From NCBI GenBank assembly GCA_949592205.1, contig CATIUR010000001.1, positions 214,278,250 to 214,342,249 of the forward strand: a DNA stretch of 64,000 bases. Reading direction: 5' to 3'. A model generated the notes under the pieces. The model worked only from the letters and a program-made list of their open reading frames with translations, was not told the DNA's origin and ran no database searches. Shown piece after piece: positions 1-12,934 of the stretch. The translations under genes were made by a program, and so were the position numbers. Position 1 is the first letter of the stretch, and each line of letters begins with the position of its first letter. Origin of the DNA: Helichrysum umbraculigerum. Taxonomy: Eukaryota > Streptophyta > Magnoliopsida > Asterales > Asteraceae.

Positions 1-2710
1 TCAGTAAAAGTGTTGAACTTAGCTAAATTTTAGTTAGATTGTTGTAAAGTTTGATTTAAATAAAAGCATAGTATTTGAAAACTTGAGTAAAGAGCTCAAT
101 AATCATCAACATTTTGTAGAAATAGAAATTGAACAATTCAGACAAAGTTTGGACTGTTGGACAATTGACCGACTTTAGGCATATTATAAATGAATTTTTA
201 GAGATGAGACTAAACAAGGGAATTACTAATAGAGTAAAGCAATTGATAGATATGATTATTTGAATATGTAGGTAATTCCGACACTTAGCCTCGACTACAT
301 AATAGAAGACCTTCAGGGGAGTTTCATGATACCTTTAAACTGAGATACATGTTACATAATACGATTCTAGCTACTTGCATTGTACTATATAAGAAATTTA
401 TCTACACAAGAATTTTCATGATACCTTTAAACTGAGATACATGTTACATTATACTATTCATGCTACTTGCATTGTACTAGAAAAGAGATTTATTTATACA
501 AGAAATTGATTATTATATGAACTGTATGCGTCTCTGTACATGTCAGAGTGAGAGCAGAGTTTATGTTACCGTCTAAGTGTTATTACACTATCATATACTG
601 TATGAAATAACGCACAAGATATGTATTCACGAGAGCTAGAGATTTATATATGATAGAGTTAAACGTGAAAAAGTTTTGTGCATGCTATAATTGTTAGTTT
701 CTTTTATGTTTAAACATGAATTATTTTAAAAGATTATATGTTAGATTATGTTGTGGATTTGGCAGGGTGATACTTGAAGTGCTTATGTCTATAGAAGAAA
801 GTATGACATCTTGGTGATGATATTGCTTTTGGTTTGAACTTTTGCAACTTATCGAAATTACGACACAAATATTTTGGCATCTTTAGATAACTGGAGAAAG
901 CGTTGTTGAAGTAGAACCAATATCAAATATGCATCAAAGGAAGCTGAAATGGCACGCTAAGCAGATGCCTTTATAGCATTGCCAGGTAATTATTTGTACG
1001 TTGAATTACTTTTCTACAAACATACATGTCTTTATAATCATGCATTATTGGCTTCTTTTTAGCTGTAAAACTCAGTATTTTCATGCATATGAGACAAAAT
1101 GACCTCACTTTAGTTTTTTCTCCATTGGACTATGGTTTGGTTTTATGATTTATATTTTGGAATTCTTAAAGGTGGCTGTGGTTGAGGAACTTCTTGAAGT
1201 CGTAATATGGGTACAATTTAGACTTCAACAAAAACCGGTAACTAATAAGAATAACTGAATTTTACTGCAGCTGATTTTGGTGTTTTTTGTGTAGGCAGAA
1301 CTAAAGTCCGATGAGGTGTTTGCTAATTCTATAACCTTCCCCAATAGACTGTATGTTTATGAACTGATTGACAAAGAATGATTACTAATCCGTTACGTCT
1401 ATTTAGTTTGCTGATATTTACTTTGAATTTTCTGTATTGCATTCGTAGGTGGTGTGTGGTGAGCATAAGAATGTCTGCACCAGATATAAGATTATCATAC
1501 CCCACCATCCTATGGTTTCCCGAAGGAACTTTTGGAGCCAATAAGCGATTGATCTTTTTTAACCCGTAAGGTAAAAAAAGAGAACCAGAATGCTGCACTA
1601 GAACACAATCCTATGTACTCTGAAAAAGTGGAAATGTACTACTGACACCACCTGTATACAACCAAATGTGTGTTCAACATAAATTAAATTTGTCTTGATT
1701 TGTCTTTCCGGTCATGTTGTATGTGGAAATGGAAATTAATGGCCTTCCCTTGAAGGTAATTATTATGACAAAATGGTTTTGACCCGTGTTTGATCATTCA
1801 TATTTGATGAATCATCTTTAGAGCAAATGCTAGTGTCTGGCAAATAAATTTAATATTACAATCTTTTCTCAAATAAATTTTCAATATACAATGGTTAAGG
1901 CAAAAATAAAAATAATCAATCAATACATGTCTATATAACTTGATAACCGTTAAGAGATGTTTTAAAGTTTCAGGCATCTATGGATAACATGCAAAACCAT
2001 ATCTAGTCATCGTGAAAGCTTCGTAAGTATCTAACTTCTCAGCACCTCATAATGCATTAATGTTATTGTTATAACTATCTTAACGAAATACTTGGCTCCT
2101 GGTTGCATCGATTTTCAAATTGTAGCTCCTGAAGACACGGCGCTATAGTTGTGAAATAATGAAAAACAAAGTTTATGTTTTTTTAAGTTGTTTAGATATG
2201 TTACTAGCTTCATGGATGGTTTTTCATTTATTTGTAATGCACTTTTCCACACATTATCATTTTGGTGTCAATGTGCGGCTACTATGTTTAGTATCATTTT
2301 TCCCTAACTAGCGGTTAACATCAAATAACCTATGCATAACTATTGTTTTAATGCACCAACGACGGTAAAAAATTGAAGAGGTCGCAAATTCTGCGTGTTC
2401 TAAATCTTGCCCAATAATTAAATAAATCTTGCTGAATTATTGTACTTACATGCTTAACATCAACTAAACTATGCATAACTATTGTTTAAGTACCACCAAC
2501 AGCAGCATAACATAAAAGACACCCGCAATTTTTTGCGGGTTTTAAACTAGTTAATAATAATAACAATATAACAATAACAATAACAATATCACCATATTAA
2601 GATTAATTAATAATAATTTACTTAGCGACAATTGTCATTTTAGACTCCTCTTACTCTGTTTGTTGCTTTTTAACCCCCATATGTGTGGGCATTTTCTAAT
2701 TAAAAGATAT
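1..2710. other. intergenic DNA, no supported gene
   Basis: AT-rich sequence without a long open frame or a recognisable element. Around 1286-1371 there is a short stretch preceded by a good splice-acceptor-like TGTGTAG that reads as about 28 plausible residues, but I could not place it in a family and it has no convincing partner exon. A direct repeat of the phrase 'catgatacctttaaactgag' occurs at about 326 and 417. Confidence 0.5.
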
Positions 2711-2722
2711 AATTACTCATTA

Positions 2723-2911
2723 AAAAAAGCAATAATTTGGAGAGTACTCCTGCTCTCTGTATCATTTTTAATTGTATGTGTTCGTCCCCGCAAGGAGCAT
2801 CAACGCCGTACAAATCACCTGTCCACAAATCACGGATTCAAACCCCTGCCCTGTCGATCACACACGTTTAGTCTGAACATTTGCGGTGGCGATACCACTT
2901 GAGCTATATAA
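2723..2911 (-). mobile_element. tRNA-derived SINE
   Basis: Read on the minus strand this starts with a tRNA-like head. An A-box-like TAGCTCAAGTGG lies at about 2895-2906 and a B-box-like GGTTTGAATCC at 2834-2844, spaced as in RNA polymerase III internal promoters. The unit ends in a T-rich tail near 2723. A perfect 12-bp direct repeat AATTACTCATTA flanks it (2711-2722 and 2912-2923), as expected of a target-site duplication made by LINE-machinery retroposition. The length of about 190 bp suits plant SINEs. The family is not identified. Confidence 0.75.
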
Positions 2912-2923
2912 AATTACTCATTA

Positions 2924-4445
2924 TTATAATTATCATATAATAAAAGTATAATAGGGATTCTAATCCGTAGATGTATTTAACCATGTCAACAATTTATTGT
3001 ATGTATCCAGCTATATCTTTTTATTACTTTTTTTTTTTTTTATCAAACATCGTATTACTTACAACATCACATGTGGCACATATCTATTGATGAGTGGCTA
3101 CTTATAGAGTTGTCATATAAAATAGTGACTGTGTATTCAAAATCATTTTTTTAAAAAAATGAAGTGAGAATTTCCATGGTGGTTGTTGATGTTTGAAAAG
3201 GGTAGAGCATTAACCACTTTGGAACTCAAATAAAGAAAGTGTAAAGGCTTGTGAACAACAAACCTCTCCTTGCCCCCACCATGTGCTTAGGCAACATCTC
3301 CAATTTTTCTATTTCCTACTCATCTTTCAATTTTTTTGATCTCTTATGTTCATTTAATAATCAATCAATTATTTTTACTATGCTTGATTAATATACGTAG
3401 ACTAGGTAGTCTCATTCGTTTATATCACATGAAGGTGTAGTTAGACATTTGACTTATTTTAAAATAAGGATATATAAAAAGTCCGTCGTTTATGAAGAGT
3501 ACATATACACATGTATATAAGTTGTAACATAAAAAGATTATAAGTTGTGAATTTATTACGTAAAATGATAAATGTAAACGTCAATTTCTTTATTATGATG
3601 AGTGTGGTAACGAACAAAAAATTAATAATATTGTGGTTACAAGACTTTAAAAGATGCTTAGATGTTGTTAATTGATCTTAAAAATCATACGTATATTATT
3701 TAAAACTAAATATAGAGCAATGACAACTAATAAATTGCAAATTAAGGATAATCATTGTAAAATAGATTACAGTTGATAAAGGGCCCATGGTAGTGGATGA
3801 CAACTTAGGTTTTTTTTTATTTTTCACTTCTCAATCAAAGAAAAGGCGATTATATATAATATATGGTTCTCTTTAATCATGATATGTGATATTTTTTTCA
3901 AACAAACGTTAAAAAATATTAGGATCGGAGCGTATCCGAATATTTGTAGTGCAATTCGTGGATAGTCGTTTATATTACCGGCCGGAAAAGTTATTACAGA
4001 TGTAAACCTTTCATGGTTTACAACCGAATGAGTAGTATCACTTGTTCATTAATTAATTATTACTCCATTTATAAGCATTATATTAAGCAGAAGATGGATT
4101 GGTGTGATTAAGAAAGGAGTACGTGGATGTATATTAATATTAAGAGAAAACAAAGACAAATTAGATATAACGGGCAAATATATACATATGAATATGACCC
4201 CTGTGTCCTATATGTGGTGTCTTTCCATATTTTTAATGATAACAACAAGACATATGTATAAAAACGACGTAGCATTTATCTGTAGTTATGTATCCTGAAT
4301 TAAAGTTCTTCTTCATATATATCACATATATATACATCCTGCAGTATTTAGCTACCTATCCTTCAATCAAACTTCTGTAAAACGTAGACGTATATATCAG
4401 CATGAGTTAATCTGTTTTACAAATAGTATCATACATAAGTAAGAG
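2924..4445. other. intergenic DNA, nothing recognised
   Basis: AT-rich sequence with short homopolymer tracts (T run near 3028-3040). No supported gene, RNA or intact mobile element was seen on either strand. Confidence 0.5.
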
Positions 4446-4451
4446 TCGAAG

Positions 4452-4573
4452 TGCTAAGTTGGAAGTGGGGCAGCTGCCCCCAAAGATTTTTAAATGTACT
4501 TACACAAAAAAATAAAATATAATACTTTAAAGTAATTAGTGATATGACCCCTCATCCTAATTCCGCCCCTAGT
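4452..4573. mobile_element. degraded hAT-type MITE remnant
   Basis: Shares with the intact element at 8066-8247 the block 'aaagtaattagtga', the run of G/C around GGGGCAGCTGCCCCC, and the end TTCCGCCCCTAG. The left terminus has decayed, so the 8-bp target duplication cannot be read. Confidence 0.5.
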
Positions 4574-5164
4574 TTTTAGATGTACATGTAAAACGAACAT
4601 GCTTTGTACACCAACAAAATTCATTAATATGTTAAATTACAGTTCACCCTATTGTTCTTCATCATGCTAAAGGGATCGACACTCTTGTAAATTCAACATG
4701 TTTTACTGGTGTAGATCGTATAAATCAATTTTGTTGTTGCACGGTGTACATTGTATACATTATTTTTGTTGTTGCACAAATCACCTCTGTGTACGGAATT
4801 CATATGTATATACATCCAAATTCTTAAACGTATCATTTATTCTTATAATATTAATCTGATAATGATAATTGTCTCATAAGGAGTATTAATCTTTATATTA
4901 GAACTTTTTTTATTTAGTGTTGAAAGTAGGAACCCGTGTTGTTACTTGTTAGTGGTTGCCATCCTTAGTTTGGTACATACTTTGGAGCATTTGGAGTTTG
5001 TGTTCCTTGATTTGTGGGGATGAGATGAGACATCTTCTTATAATACAGCTAGATTTCTAGTGCTCACTTACTGTCCAGCCTTAACCACCTACTGCCCCAT
5101 CCTTTAATTATATTCCACCTTTTTCATAAACTAATTAATAATACGGAGTAATAATTTAACTATA

Positions 5165-5990
5165 GGGTAAGGTTCAAATGAGACTAAAAATTTGTGTGAG
5201 AATAGAAGAACCAATGATATGGTGCCATGTGTACAAAGAGAATACAAAACCCATTTACCCCTTAAGTTAAATATCTCACAAACGACAAATCGAAAAATTA
5301 TGAAAATTGCACCATTAGATTCAGCGTTTGATCCTCTTCGATTTGCCGTCCATTAAAGCATACTTTCAACGAGTTTTTTTTCTTCCATTATTTTTAGTGG
5401 GTTTCACATTACTAACACGTGTGTTACAGTGTTGCGTTTAGGGTTTAGGGTTTGGGGTTTAGGGGTTAGGGTTTAGGGTTGGGAGTTTGGGGTTTCGTCC
5501 CGAAACCCCAAACTCCCAACCCTAAACCCTAAACCCTAACCCCTAAACCCCAAACCCTAAACCCTAAACGCTTTATAAAACGCTAAACTCTAAACCCTAA
5601 ATCATACTAAACCCTAAACCCTGTTAAACCCTAACACTAAACCCTGCTAAACCCTAACTCTAAACCCTGCTAAACCCTAACTCTAAACCCTAACCCTAAA
5701 CCCTAAATCAAATGTATAATCAATCACTAACACATGTGTTACTAATATGTAAAACCCACCAAAAAAATGAGAAAAAAAAAGTTCGTCGGAAGTATGCCTT
5801 GATGGAAGGCAAATCGAAGAGGATAAAACGCTGAAAAATATGGTGCAATTTTCATGATTTTTCGACTTGTCGTTTGTGAGATATTTAATTTTTAACAACG
5901 TGGATGAGAGAGAAAAAAGTGACACATGGCATATTGTGGTTGGTTCCCCCATTCTCACACAAAATAAATGGTCTCAATTGAACTCTTCTC
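5165..5990. mobile_element. foldback Mutator-like element with telomere-like arms, copy A
   Basis: The element is bounded by a perfect 10-bp direct repeat TTTAACTATA (5155-5164 and 5991-6000). The ends are inverted repeats: GGGTAAGGTTCAAATGAGAC on the left matches the reverse complement of the right end, GAGAAGAGTTCAATTGAGAC. The inversion extends over almost the whole length, with the fold near 5500 at a GGGTTTCG/CGAAACCC palindrome. The inner arms consist of TTTAGGG and variant (TTTGGGG, TTAGGG) repeats; the right arm is longer, about 5503-5705. A 9-11 bp TSD with long inverted repeats is the Mutator-superfamily pattern. No coding capacity is visible, so it is non-autonomous. Confidence 0.85.
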
Positions 5991-6241
5991 TTTAACTATA
6001 ATCATCATCATCATTTCTATAATGTATATCTCTAAAAACAATTACAGAATATACTCGTTTCTGGTAATAATAATAATCTACTAAACATTGACTACTATAG
6101 ATAATTCAATAAATATAAACATAGCAATACTAAAGTATGTTATGTTATGTTATACTACCTGTATGTTAGTCAATAGTCATAAGCATAATAATAATTATAT
6201 CTATATATACTTTTGTAGAAAATGCTACTGATGATTTAAAC

Positions 6242-7010
6242 TAGAGCTGGCAAAACGGGCGGGTAGGGCGGGTACGGGCTACGGGTTTAAACGGGTACGG
6301 GTCTAAACGGGCTTGGGTCTAATCGGGCACGGGTCTAAATGGGCTCGGGTCATAACGGGCTATTTAAAAGTTTCATAAAAATTTATTTTAATTCACTAAA
6401 ATATTATTAGTGGAGCTTGAAGATGAAGATTGAAAATAATTTCTTTAAAAAAATACACCGTAATCATACTTCTTAAGTTCTACATATTGTGGTATTTTGT
6501 AAAAATATTAAATTCCATTAAATACCTTTTGTGAATAATAAAGTAGATATATGTAGACCTGTCTCTCTCAACTTCAAAGCAAACCCCTTTCTCTCTCTCT
6601 AAAATTAAACGATTGTCTTTAAAGATTCAAAATCACCATATAACAATAGTGAAGTGAAACTCCGGTGATGGAAAACGCAACGACAAGAGAGTTTCATTGT
6701 AATTTCAGTTGATTGGTGGTGGTCACCGGAAAATAGCGACGGCGACAACAACCGGTAAATTTTGGTCGGAATTTTGTGGTGGTGGCAACAAGCAGCGGTG
6801 GTGGTCCCAGGGTGGATTTAATCCGTCATGGAACAGAATATAAGTGGACTACTCGTCTCTTTCTTTTGCCCGTTTTACCCATTTATGAATGTGGTCATGC
6901 CCAGATCTACCCAATTGCAAATTTTGCATTGCCCAAATGCGCCCAGTAGATTTAAAAAACCGCCCAGTATAGCCCAGATTTAGATGAATGGGCAAGTTTT
7001 GCCGGCTCTA
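6242..7010. mobile_element. hAT-like non-autonomous element, GGGTACGGG-rich
   Basis: The left end TAGAGCTGGCAAAACGGGC is mirrored at the right end, whose reverse complement begins TAGAGCCGGCAAAACTTGCC. A perfect 8-bp duplication ATTTAAAC (6234-6241 and 7011-7018) flanks it. An 8-bp TSD with TA-G terminal repeats fits the hAT superfamily. The first 120 bp iterate ACGGGTCTAAACGGGC-like units and the last 130 bp carry GCCCAGAT units, the usual subterminal repeat arrangement. No transposase frame is present. Confidence 0.85.
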
Positions 7011-7018
7011 ATTTAAAC

Positions 7019-8057
7019 TATGCTTACCGGATTTGAATTCGGATTTTCTCCTGTTCAATTTGCAGTTTTAAACAAGAGAGTAATGTTTCATCACATTTGA
7101 AAATAGTGTGACCCACGTCTTAATGTAAAATTAAATTTATTTACAAATTTAATAATCAATTGCGAATTGAATGAACATTACTCTGATATTAAAATTGAAC
7201 ATGAGAAAATCCAAATTAATAAAGTTTAATAGTAGAAACCAAAAGGCGATTTATTTTTCTATATTAAAAGAGATGACTTATTATTTAAAAAGGATTATAA
7301 AAAAAAAAACCTGGACGAGTTACTTTAAAGAGACGATGTTAAGTTTTTTTTCTTCATTTAATTGATTATCAAGCAAAGATAGGAAAAATCCAATTAGATG
7401 GGTTTGTAACCCATTATTAATCCTAAATATGTAATTAGTTTTTTACTTTTCGTTTTAATTATCTTACTAGTAACTTAAATAAAATCTTGACGTTAAAAAA
7501 ATGACCAAGTATCAAGGAAAAACATAAAAAGTACATGTCCTAAACGTGACTAATTATAGAATAAGCTATGTTTCACACATCAAATAGTCTCAACTTGGAT
7601 CAATCCTATCATACCTTAATTAACTTGTTCGAGTTGTACGATATTTAACACTTTAACTTGTCATGCAACCCACTATTTTATAACATTTTTGAAAATCTTA
7701 TGCATGTATATATTTTTCATAAAATGATATGATTCATATACATAGATAGAACACGAAACCGTCCACAAGTTTAATTTCAATTTCAATAAATATTAAATGA
7801 AAACAATACTTAAACTAAAGTAATAAGATAATATAAAAGATATATTCGTTTCGGAATAAGGGATGCACGTCTTCTATAATAAATAGCATACAACTTCCAA
7901 AACTTCAACATTGGGAGGATTTTTACAAAATATATTAAATGTACATTACACATGTCGTTGAGTTTTGATCGATCTCATAGTATTTCACTTATCTGAGTTA
8001 AACTCACAAGTTTAAGGTTCTATTATAGTTTATTTTGGCATGCTAACATCACTTGCA
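7019..8057. other. intergenic DNA, nothing recognised
   Basis: AT-rich. Open frames here are short and of low complexity, with no family resemblance. No RNA gene or element ends were seen. Confidence 0.5.
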
Positions 8058-8065
8058 GTCGTGAT

Positions 8066-8247
8066 CAGGGGCGGAGCAAGAAGGGGGCAGTGGGGGCAGT
8101 CGCCCCCTTAGAAATAAAAAATTATCGAAAAAAATAATTTTTTTAAAGTAATTAGTGAGAGTTTAAGATTTTGACCCCCTAATGTGATAAAAAGAAAAAA
8201 AAATTATTTTTTTGCCCCCCTTCTAAAAATTCCTAGCTCCGCCCCTG
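8066..8247. mobile_element. small hAT-type MITE (CAGGGGCGGAGC ends)
   Basis: This 182-bp unit begins CAGGGGCGGAGCAAG and ends CTAGCTCCGCCCCTG, an inverted pair. It is flanked by the perfect 8-bp repeat GTCGTGAT (8058-8065 and 8248-8255). The 8-bp TSD and CAGGG-type end point to hAT. It has no coding potential. Related decayed copies lie at 4452-4573 and probably near 10085-10261 and 16866-17040. Confidence 0.88.
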
Positions 8248-8970
8248 GTCGTGATTGTTGGTCGTGCATCGGTGCATCAACATTAGCACGACTAATCTAC
8301 GACCCTTGACCACGACAACTGCTCCTAAAATCTTAATTATTACTGACCACAATTTACTTCACATAGCCCCACCGGCCCACCTTAGGGAAAAAAAAAAAAA
8401 AAAAACCCTTAAACCTTTATTCTTGGTAGCCCATATAAACCTACTTACCTATTCTTTTATGATCCAACCTGTTTTAGTAGTCCTTTTTACGTTTCGGTGT
8501 AACCCAAATACCCAATGATGAGGGTCCAGGTTCCGCGTGCACTCATGGCCCAAAACCATTGGGCTTTAAGCTAACAATGAGTGAATGAGCTACCATTCTT
8601 AGAATGATTAATAATTCTAATTATTATATATATTTTTTCAAAATATAGACGTATAAAGTTTATACATACGTCGTACATTGAATGACATATGTAATTGTTT
8701 CCACTCTAATTAGTTATTTTCACTTAATCCCGACCAATTAATCTATCACATCCACCACAACTTATAAGAATCCATAGTGTTCTAACAATTTATCATGTTA
8801 ATTATTTCTGATAAGAAAAGCTTATATTGTCCCTTCTAAATAAAAATAACTAATCGACTATTCTGCTTATTAATTCGCTTTCAATTGTTTACAAACTATT
8901 TAAGTATAATATATCGATTTCTACTCACTATATGGAAGTACGTACGTATACGTGTTAATTTGTGTATTTA

Positions 8971-9283
8971 GACCATCCACAATGGGATGACGTAGATGGT
9001 CCAATACAAATTCATCCAACTATCTCATGCATTGTGTATTGCCAAACCATCCAATAGTTTAAAGAGCAACCTTGTCTGCTCCAACTTTCATTAGACTCAA
9101 AAGGTGGTCCCCACCTTCAATTCCTTTTCTTTTATAAGCATTATTCAATCTCATTTGTGGTCCCAACTTTCATTGCTTCAACTTTGAAAGGTTTAATGGG
9201 TTGTAAAGATTGTATGTAAATTGATGAGATGATGATTTGTCAATGTATTGGACCCTAAAAAGAATAATGCATTGTGGATGGTC
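8971..9283. mobile_element. Tourist-like MITE (PIF/Harbinger type)
   Basis: The terminal inverted repeat GACCATCCACAATG at the left is mirrored by CATTGTGGATGGTC at the right. It is flanked by the 3-bp duplication TTA (8968-8970 and 9284-9286), which is characteristic of PIF/Harbinger insertions. It is 313 bp long with no coding frame. Confidence 0.88.
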
Positions 9284-9286
9284 TTA

Positions 9287-12200
9287 TATCACCTTCTTCA
9301 TACACGATGATGCACACTCATAAAGCATCATCACATGTCACTTTTATAATATGTATTATCAATTATCAATTTATTCATTTTATGTTAATATTTACCGTAC
9401 AAACGGACACTCGAGTTGGAGTATACATGTAGATAGTAATAAATAGCCACAAGGAAAATCATTTAATCCTACAGAAGCTAAGAATCTCGTAGATGGGTCA
9501 TCTAATTTGTCCTTAAACTAATATATAGATAGAGAAAAAATAGGTCATGGGCATCATATCGTGAATTTATATTAATATAAAGTTTTTATTTTTTTAAATG
9601 TAACGGATGTTAGAACCATGTGAATGTTAACTTGAACATGTTCATTCACATGTGACCACTTTATTAGACTTGAAATTCCACATGTACTAAATTGATTGGA
9701 TATGACCACCTTTATTTTGATGTGGAAGATCCAACTTCCCGCCTTTGACTCTCACACTTCCATCTACGAAGTTTATCTGTACGTTTTTCATCCATTTTCT
9801 TCTACTTTTACAGCCATTTTTAGTAAGATTTGAATGAAATCACGAAAACATCCATAACTCTATAAGCTATGCAACTACTTAGAAACTTACGCTAATATTC
9901 ATGTCGGTTCGGCAAAAATATAATCTGTTCTTCAAATTATTATAGTTGTATAAAAGTTAACATGAGCATTTTTATGAAGTATGCATGTAACAAAATAGAA
10001 TATTGTGTAGACGAAATCATCAAGATACTTGATATATCACTTGCAAAAAAATACACATGGACAACATTGTCAATACTTGTTTAGTTCAGCAACGGATTCA
10101 GGAATTGAGGTGACCAGTAGCAGGGGCATCTCAATTTTTGTGAACCAGTAGCACAAAAAAGAAATGCGGCCAAAAATGCAATTTTTATTAGAAATTTCCA
10201 CTGCGTATAGCAAATGGACCCGTAGCGACTACTACCCTTACCTTCTACATGGCTCCGCCCCTGGTTGAGTTGTTTTAATCTCTCTTAAGTCTTAACCAGG
10301 ATACTTGCATTGTTACATGGAATTATTCAGTGATTTTTTAATACTAATAAAAGCCTAAACAGACGAAATTTGTACACTCTTGCTTTTTGTGATGGCAGTT
10401 TTTTTTCCCTTTTCTTAAATATATGAGTAATAATCAAACAATATTTTGGTTATTTTATATAGCTTTCTAAAAACGTAATTAGTAACAATGGTGGTTTGTT
10501 AATAATTTCGTACTGAAAATGTAATGATTAAAAATCCGAAGTTGATTAGAATAATAATAAAAGGTAAAGGGTTGGTGAGGTAAAAAGAAAGATAAATTGA
10601 AAGAAAGAAATGTCAATAAATTCAAACAACCAATGATGGAAAACTCACAAGCATGCTATTATCATTTTGAAACACAAAAGTAAAACAATATAATGAGAAA
10701 CTCTTAACCATTTTATGGTTGTGGGGAACAAAATCAATTCCCCAAACAGGGAAAAACATCATCGCCTAATACTTCCATATTATAGCAAAATGAGAAACGC
10801 CTATATTATATTCATATACTAATTGTGTAGTAAATATCATTTTTATAAAATATATATATATATATATATATATAAGCTCAAGCCTTCAAATATAAGCTTC
10901 AGTTACCGTCTCTAACAACACGAACTAGTTTTTGTCGAAGACACCTAAAACCTCGACATTTTTTAGCTTAAAAGTCATAAAGTTCTGATATAATATAAAT
11001 TGACCACATAATGAAATGTCACCGGCTAATTTGTACGTAAAGAGAGGGTGATGGAAGAGGTAAAAAAGAGGATCTTTTAGAAACATGGTAAAATATGCAA
11101 AAGTAGTAAAAGTAAAGCTATAAATCCTGATTAATCAATCCCTATAAAGTTTTATTGAGAAAAAGGACAATCTCACTCACATCAGTAATCTCACCATATT
11201 GTTTGACCAATTAACACTTCAACTTCTAACCCTTTCCTTTGAGAATAAAATCAGGGTGAGTGGTAATATTATATTGTGTTTGTAAAGAAAAACCATTTTG
11301 TTTGCAAAACCCTTGCTTACTTTCATTTCAGATACTAGGTAAATACTTGTGTGATGAAGTGGCGGTTGTTAACAAAGAATGCTAGATTAATCGGCTACAC
11401 ATATGTCGATCTTGGTACTTAAGTTGAGTATAACAAGTCCTTTTTGAAAAGACATATGGACTGCAGAGTATTTCATATCATTAAAATCTGATAGCCACTC
11501 AAAATTGAAAAGAATCGTAGAGCTAGTCAAAGCAAAGTCAAAATACGTCGATCATCCCTAAACCTTAAACCTTAAATTGATTATGAAGAATAATCTAAGC
11601 ATCAAGACGAAACTAGAAATCATGGTAAAAGTAATCAAGTCTAAAGAAGAAGGAACTAGATGTTTAATCAAGGTATACTGAATATGATGATGATGGTGAA
11701 TCATTGACACTCATAACAAAAAATTTACAGATGAATCCCCACACGCACAAAACAATATATGATCATAAGTACACGAGTGCATACACAAGAATATAATAAT
11801 CAATAGATGAGGTTTCATGAAACCTCCTCTGGATCACTCACCCAACTCTGTTTTTCCTTACACGGAGATACAACAAGTTTTTATATCTGTTTAAAAGGTG
11901 ATTAAATGTTTAGTACACCACACTTATTGATGTGTACACTAAAGTATTATACGGAGTAGTAATAATGCACATGGTATAACTTTTTAACATACGATTATAA
12001 GTGTATGGATCAGAAAGTGTGCTATATTTATCATCACCCGATTAACATTGTTGTCAACTTGCTTCCGATACTTGATTTCATTTTTTGTCTTACAAAAATA
12101 AGTCGAGAATGCAGTGTTGGAATTTGACCTAATTTTCTCGTAATTTAACAAATGAATAAAAGCGTAAAAGCTTTTGTTTTAGCATCAATTACAAATTCAC

Positions 12201-12520
12201 AAAGTAGTTCTATTCCTCTCTATAAACAACTCCCATATCCAATCCTACTCCCAACTAAAGTTACATGTCATTAGCTTTCGTATATCCTATAAGTAGCATC
12301 ATTTTTTTTGCATCACAAAACCTTAAAAATGCTGATTTAGCTTTTGTTTAAAGGATCGTATCGATTAATCCATCTCTTATACCGATCCAACAAAATTTGA
12401 ACTTTCCAATCGTGGGACTAATTCCCAAAGAAGTCTATAACGAATGTAAAATTTGGTCATAGAACATTTGCCAACCAAGCCTTAACTCATATTGTCATAT
12501 TGACTAGATATATGGGCCTT
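9287..12520. other. intergenic DNA without a supported gene
   Basis: AT-rich. It contains a perfect TA dinucleotide run at about 10850-10873 and, at 10085-10261, a degraded segment ending GGCTCCGCCCCTG that resembles the hAT-type MITE at 8066-8247. Nothing else was recognised. Confidence 0.5.
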
Positions 12521-12534
12521 ATATAGTTATCTAT

Positions 12535-12921
12535 AGACGTGACAATTTTAGATCCATTGGTTATTTATCGGTCAACTTGGTTAATATTTATGAGTGGGTG
12601 GGTTTGTTGGGTCTCCTTCCATTTTTTTGGATGGGTCTAAATCACTAAATGGGTATTTAATATAACCCACTAATTGTATAACAATTAACCAACGGGTCTA
12701 GCGGGTAATTTTTTTTTCCTTCACCCCATTTCATTTTTTTCAATTTTCACTCAAATAAAAAAAAAATTTGGTGGAAACCCGATAGGTCTACCCGACTCGA
12801 GATCCATTTGACCCGGACCCGTTTAGACCCATCATCCTAAATGACCTATCTAGACCCAGACCCATTTAGACCCAAATCCATCTAGACTAGTGACCCGACC
12901 CAACCCATTCATTTTGTCACT
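12535..12921. mobile_element. non-autonomous inverted-repeat element, GGGTCTA-rich
   Basis: The left end AGACGTGACAATTTT pairs loosely with the right end, whose reverse complement reads AGTGACAAAATGAATGGG. Subterminal GGGTCTA / TAGACCC units are enriched at both sides. The flanks share the direct repeat TATAGTTATCTAT (12522-12534 and 12922-12934). That is 13 bp, longer than a hAT TSD, so the exact boundary and the superfamily are uncertain. Confidence 0.6.
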
Positions 12922-12934
12922 TATAGTTATCTAT

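Noticed and set aside
1286..1371. Possible exon relic after a TGTGTAG acceptor
   Set aside because: About 28 plausible codons only, no matching neighbouring exons and no family that I can name.
5431..5705. Interstitial telomere as a chromosome-fusion scar
   Set aside because: The TTTAGGG tracts lie inside an element with terminal repeats and a 10-bp duplication, and recur in a second copy, so transposition explains them better.
12522..12934. Clean hAT call for the element at 12535-12921
   Set aside because: The flanking repeat is 13 bp and the ends match poorly, so the superfamily was left open.
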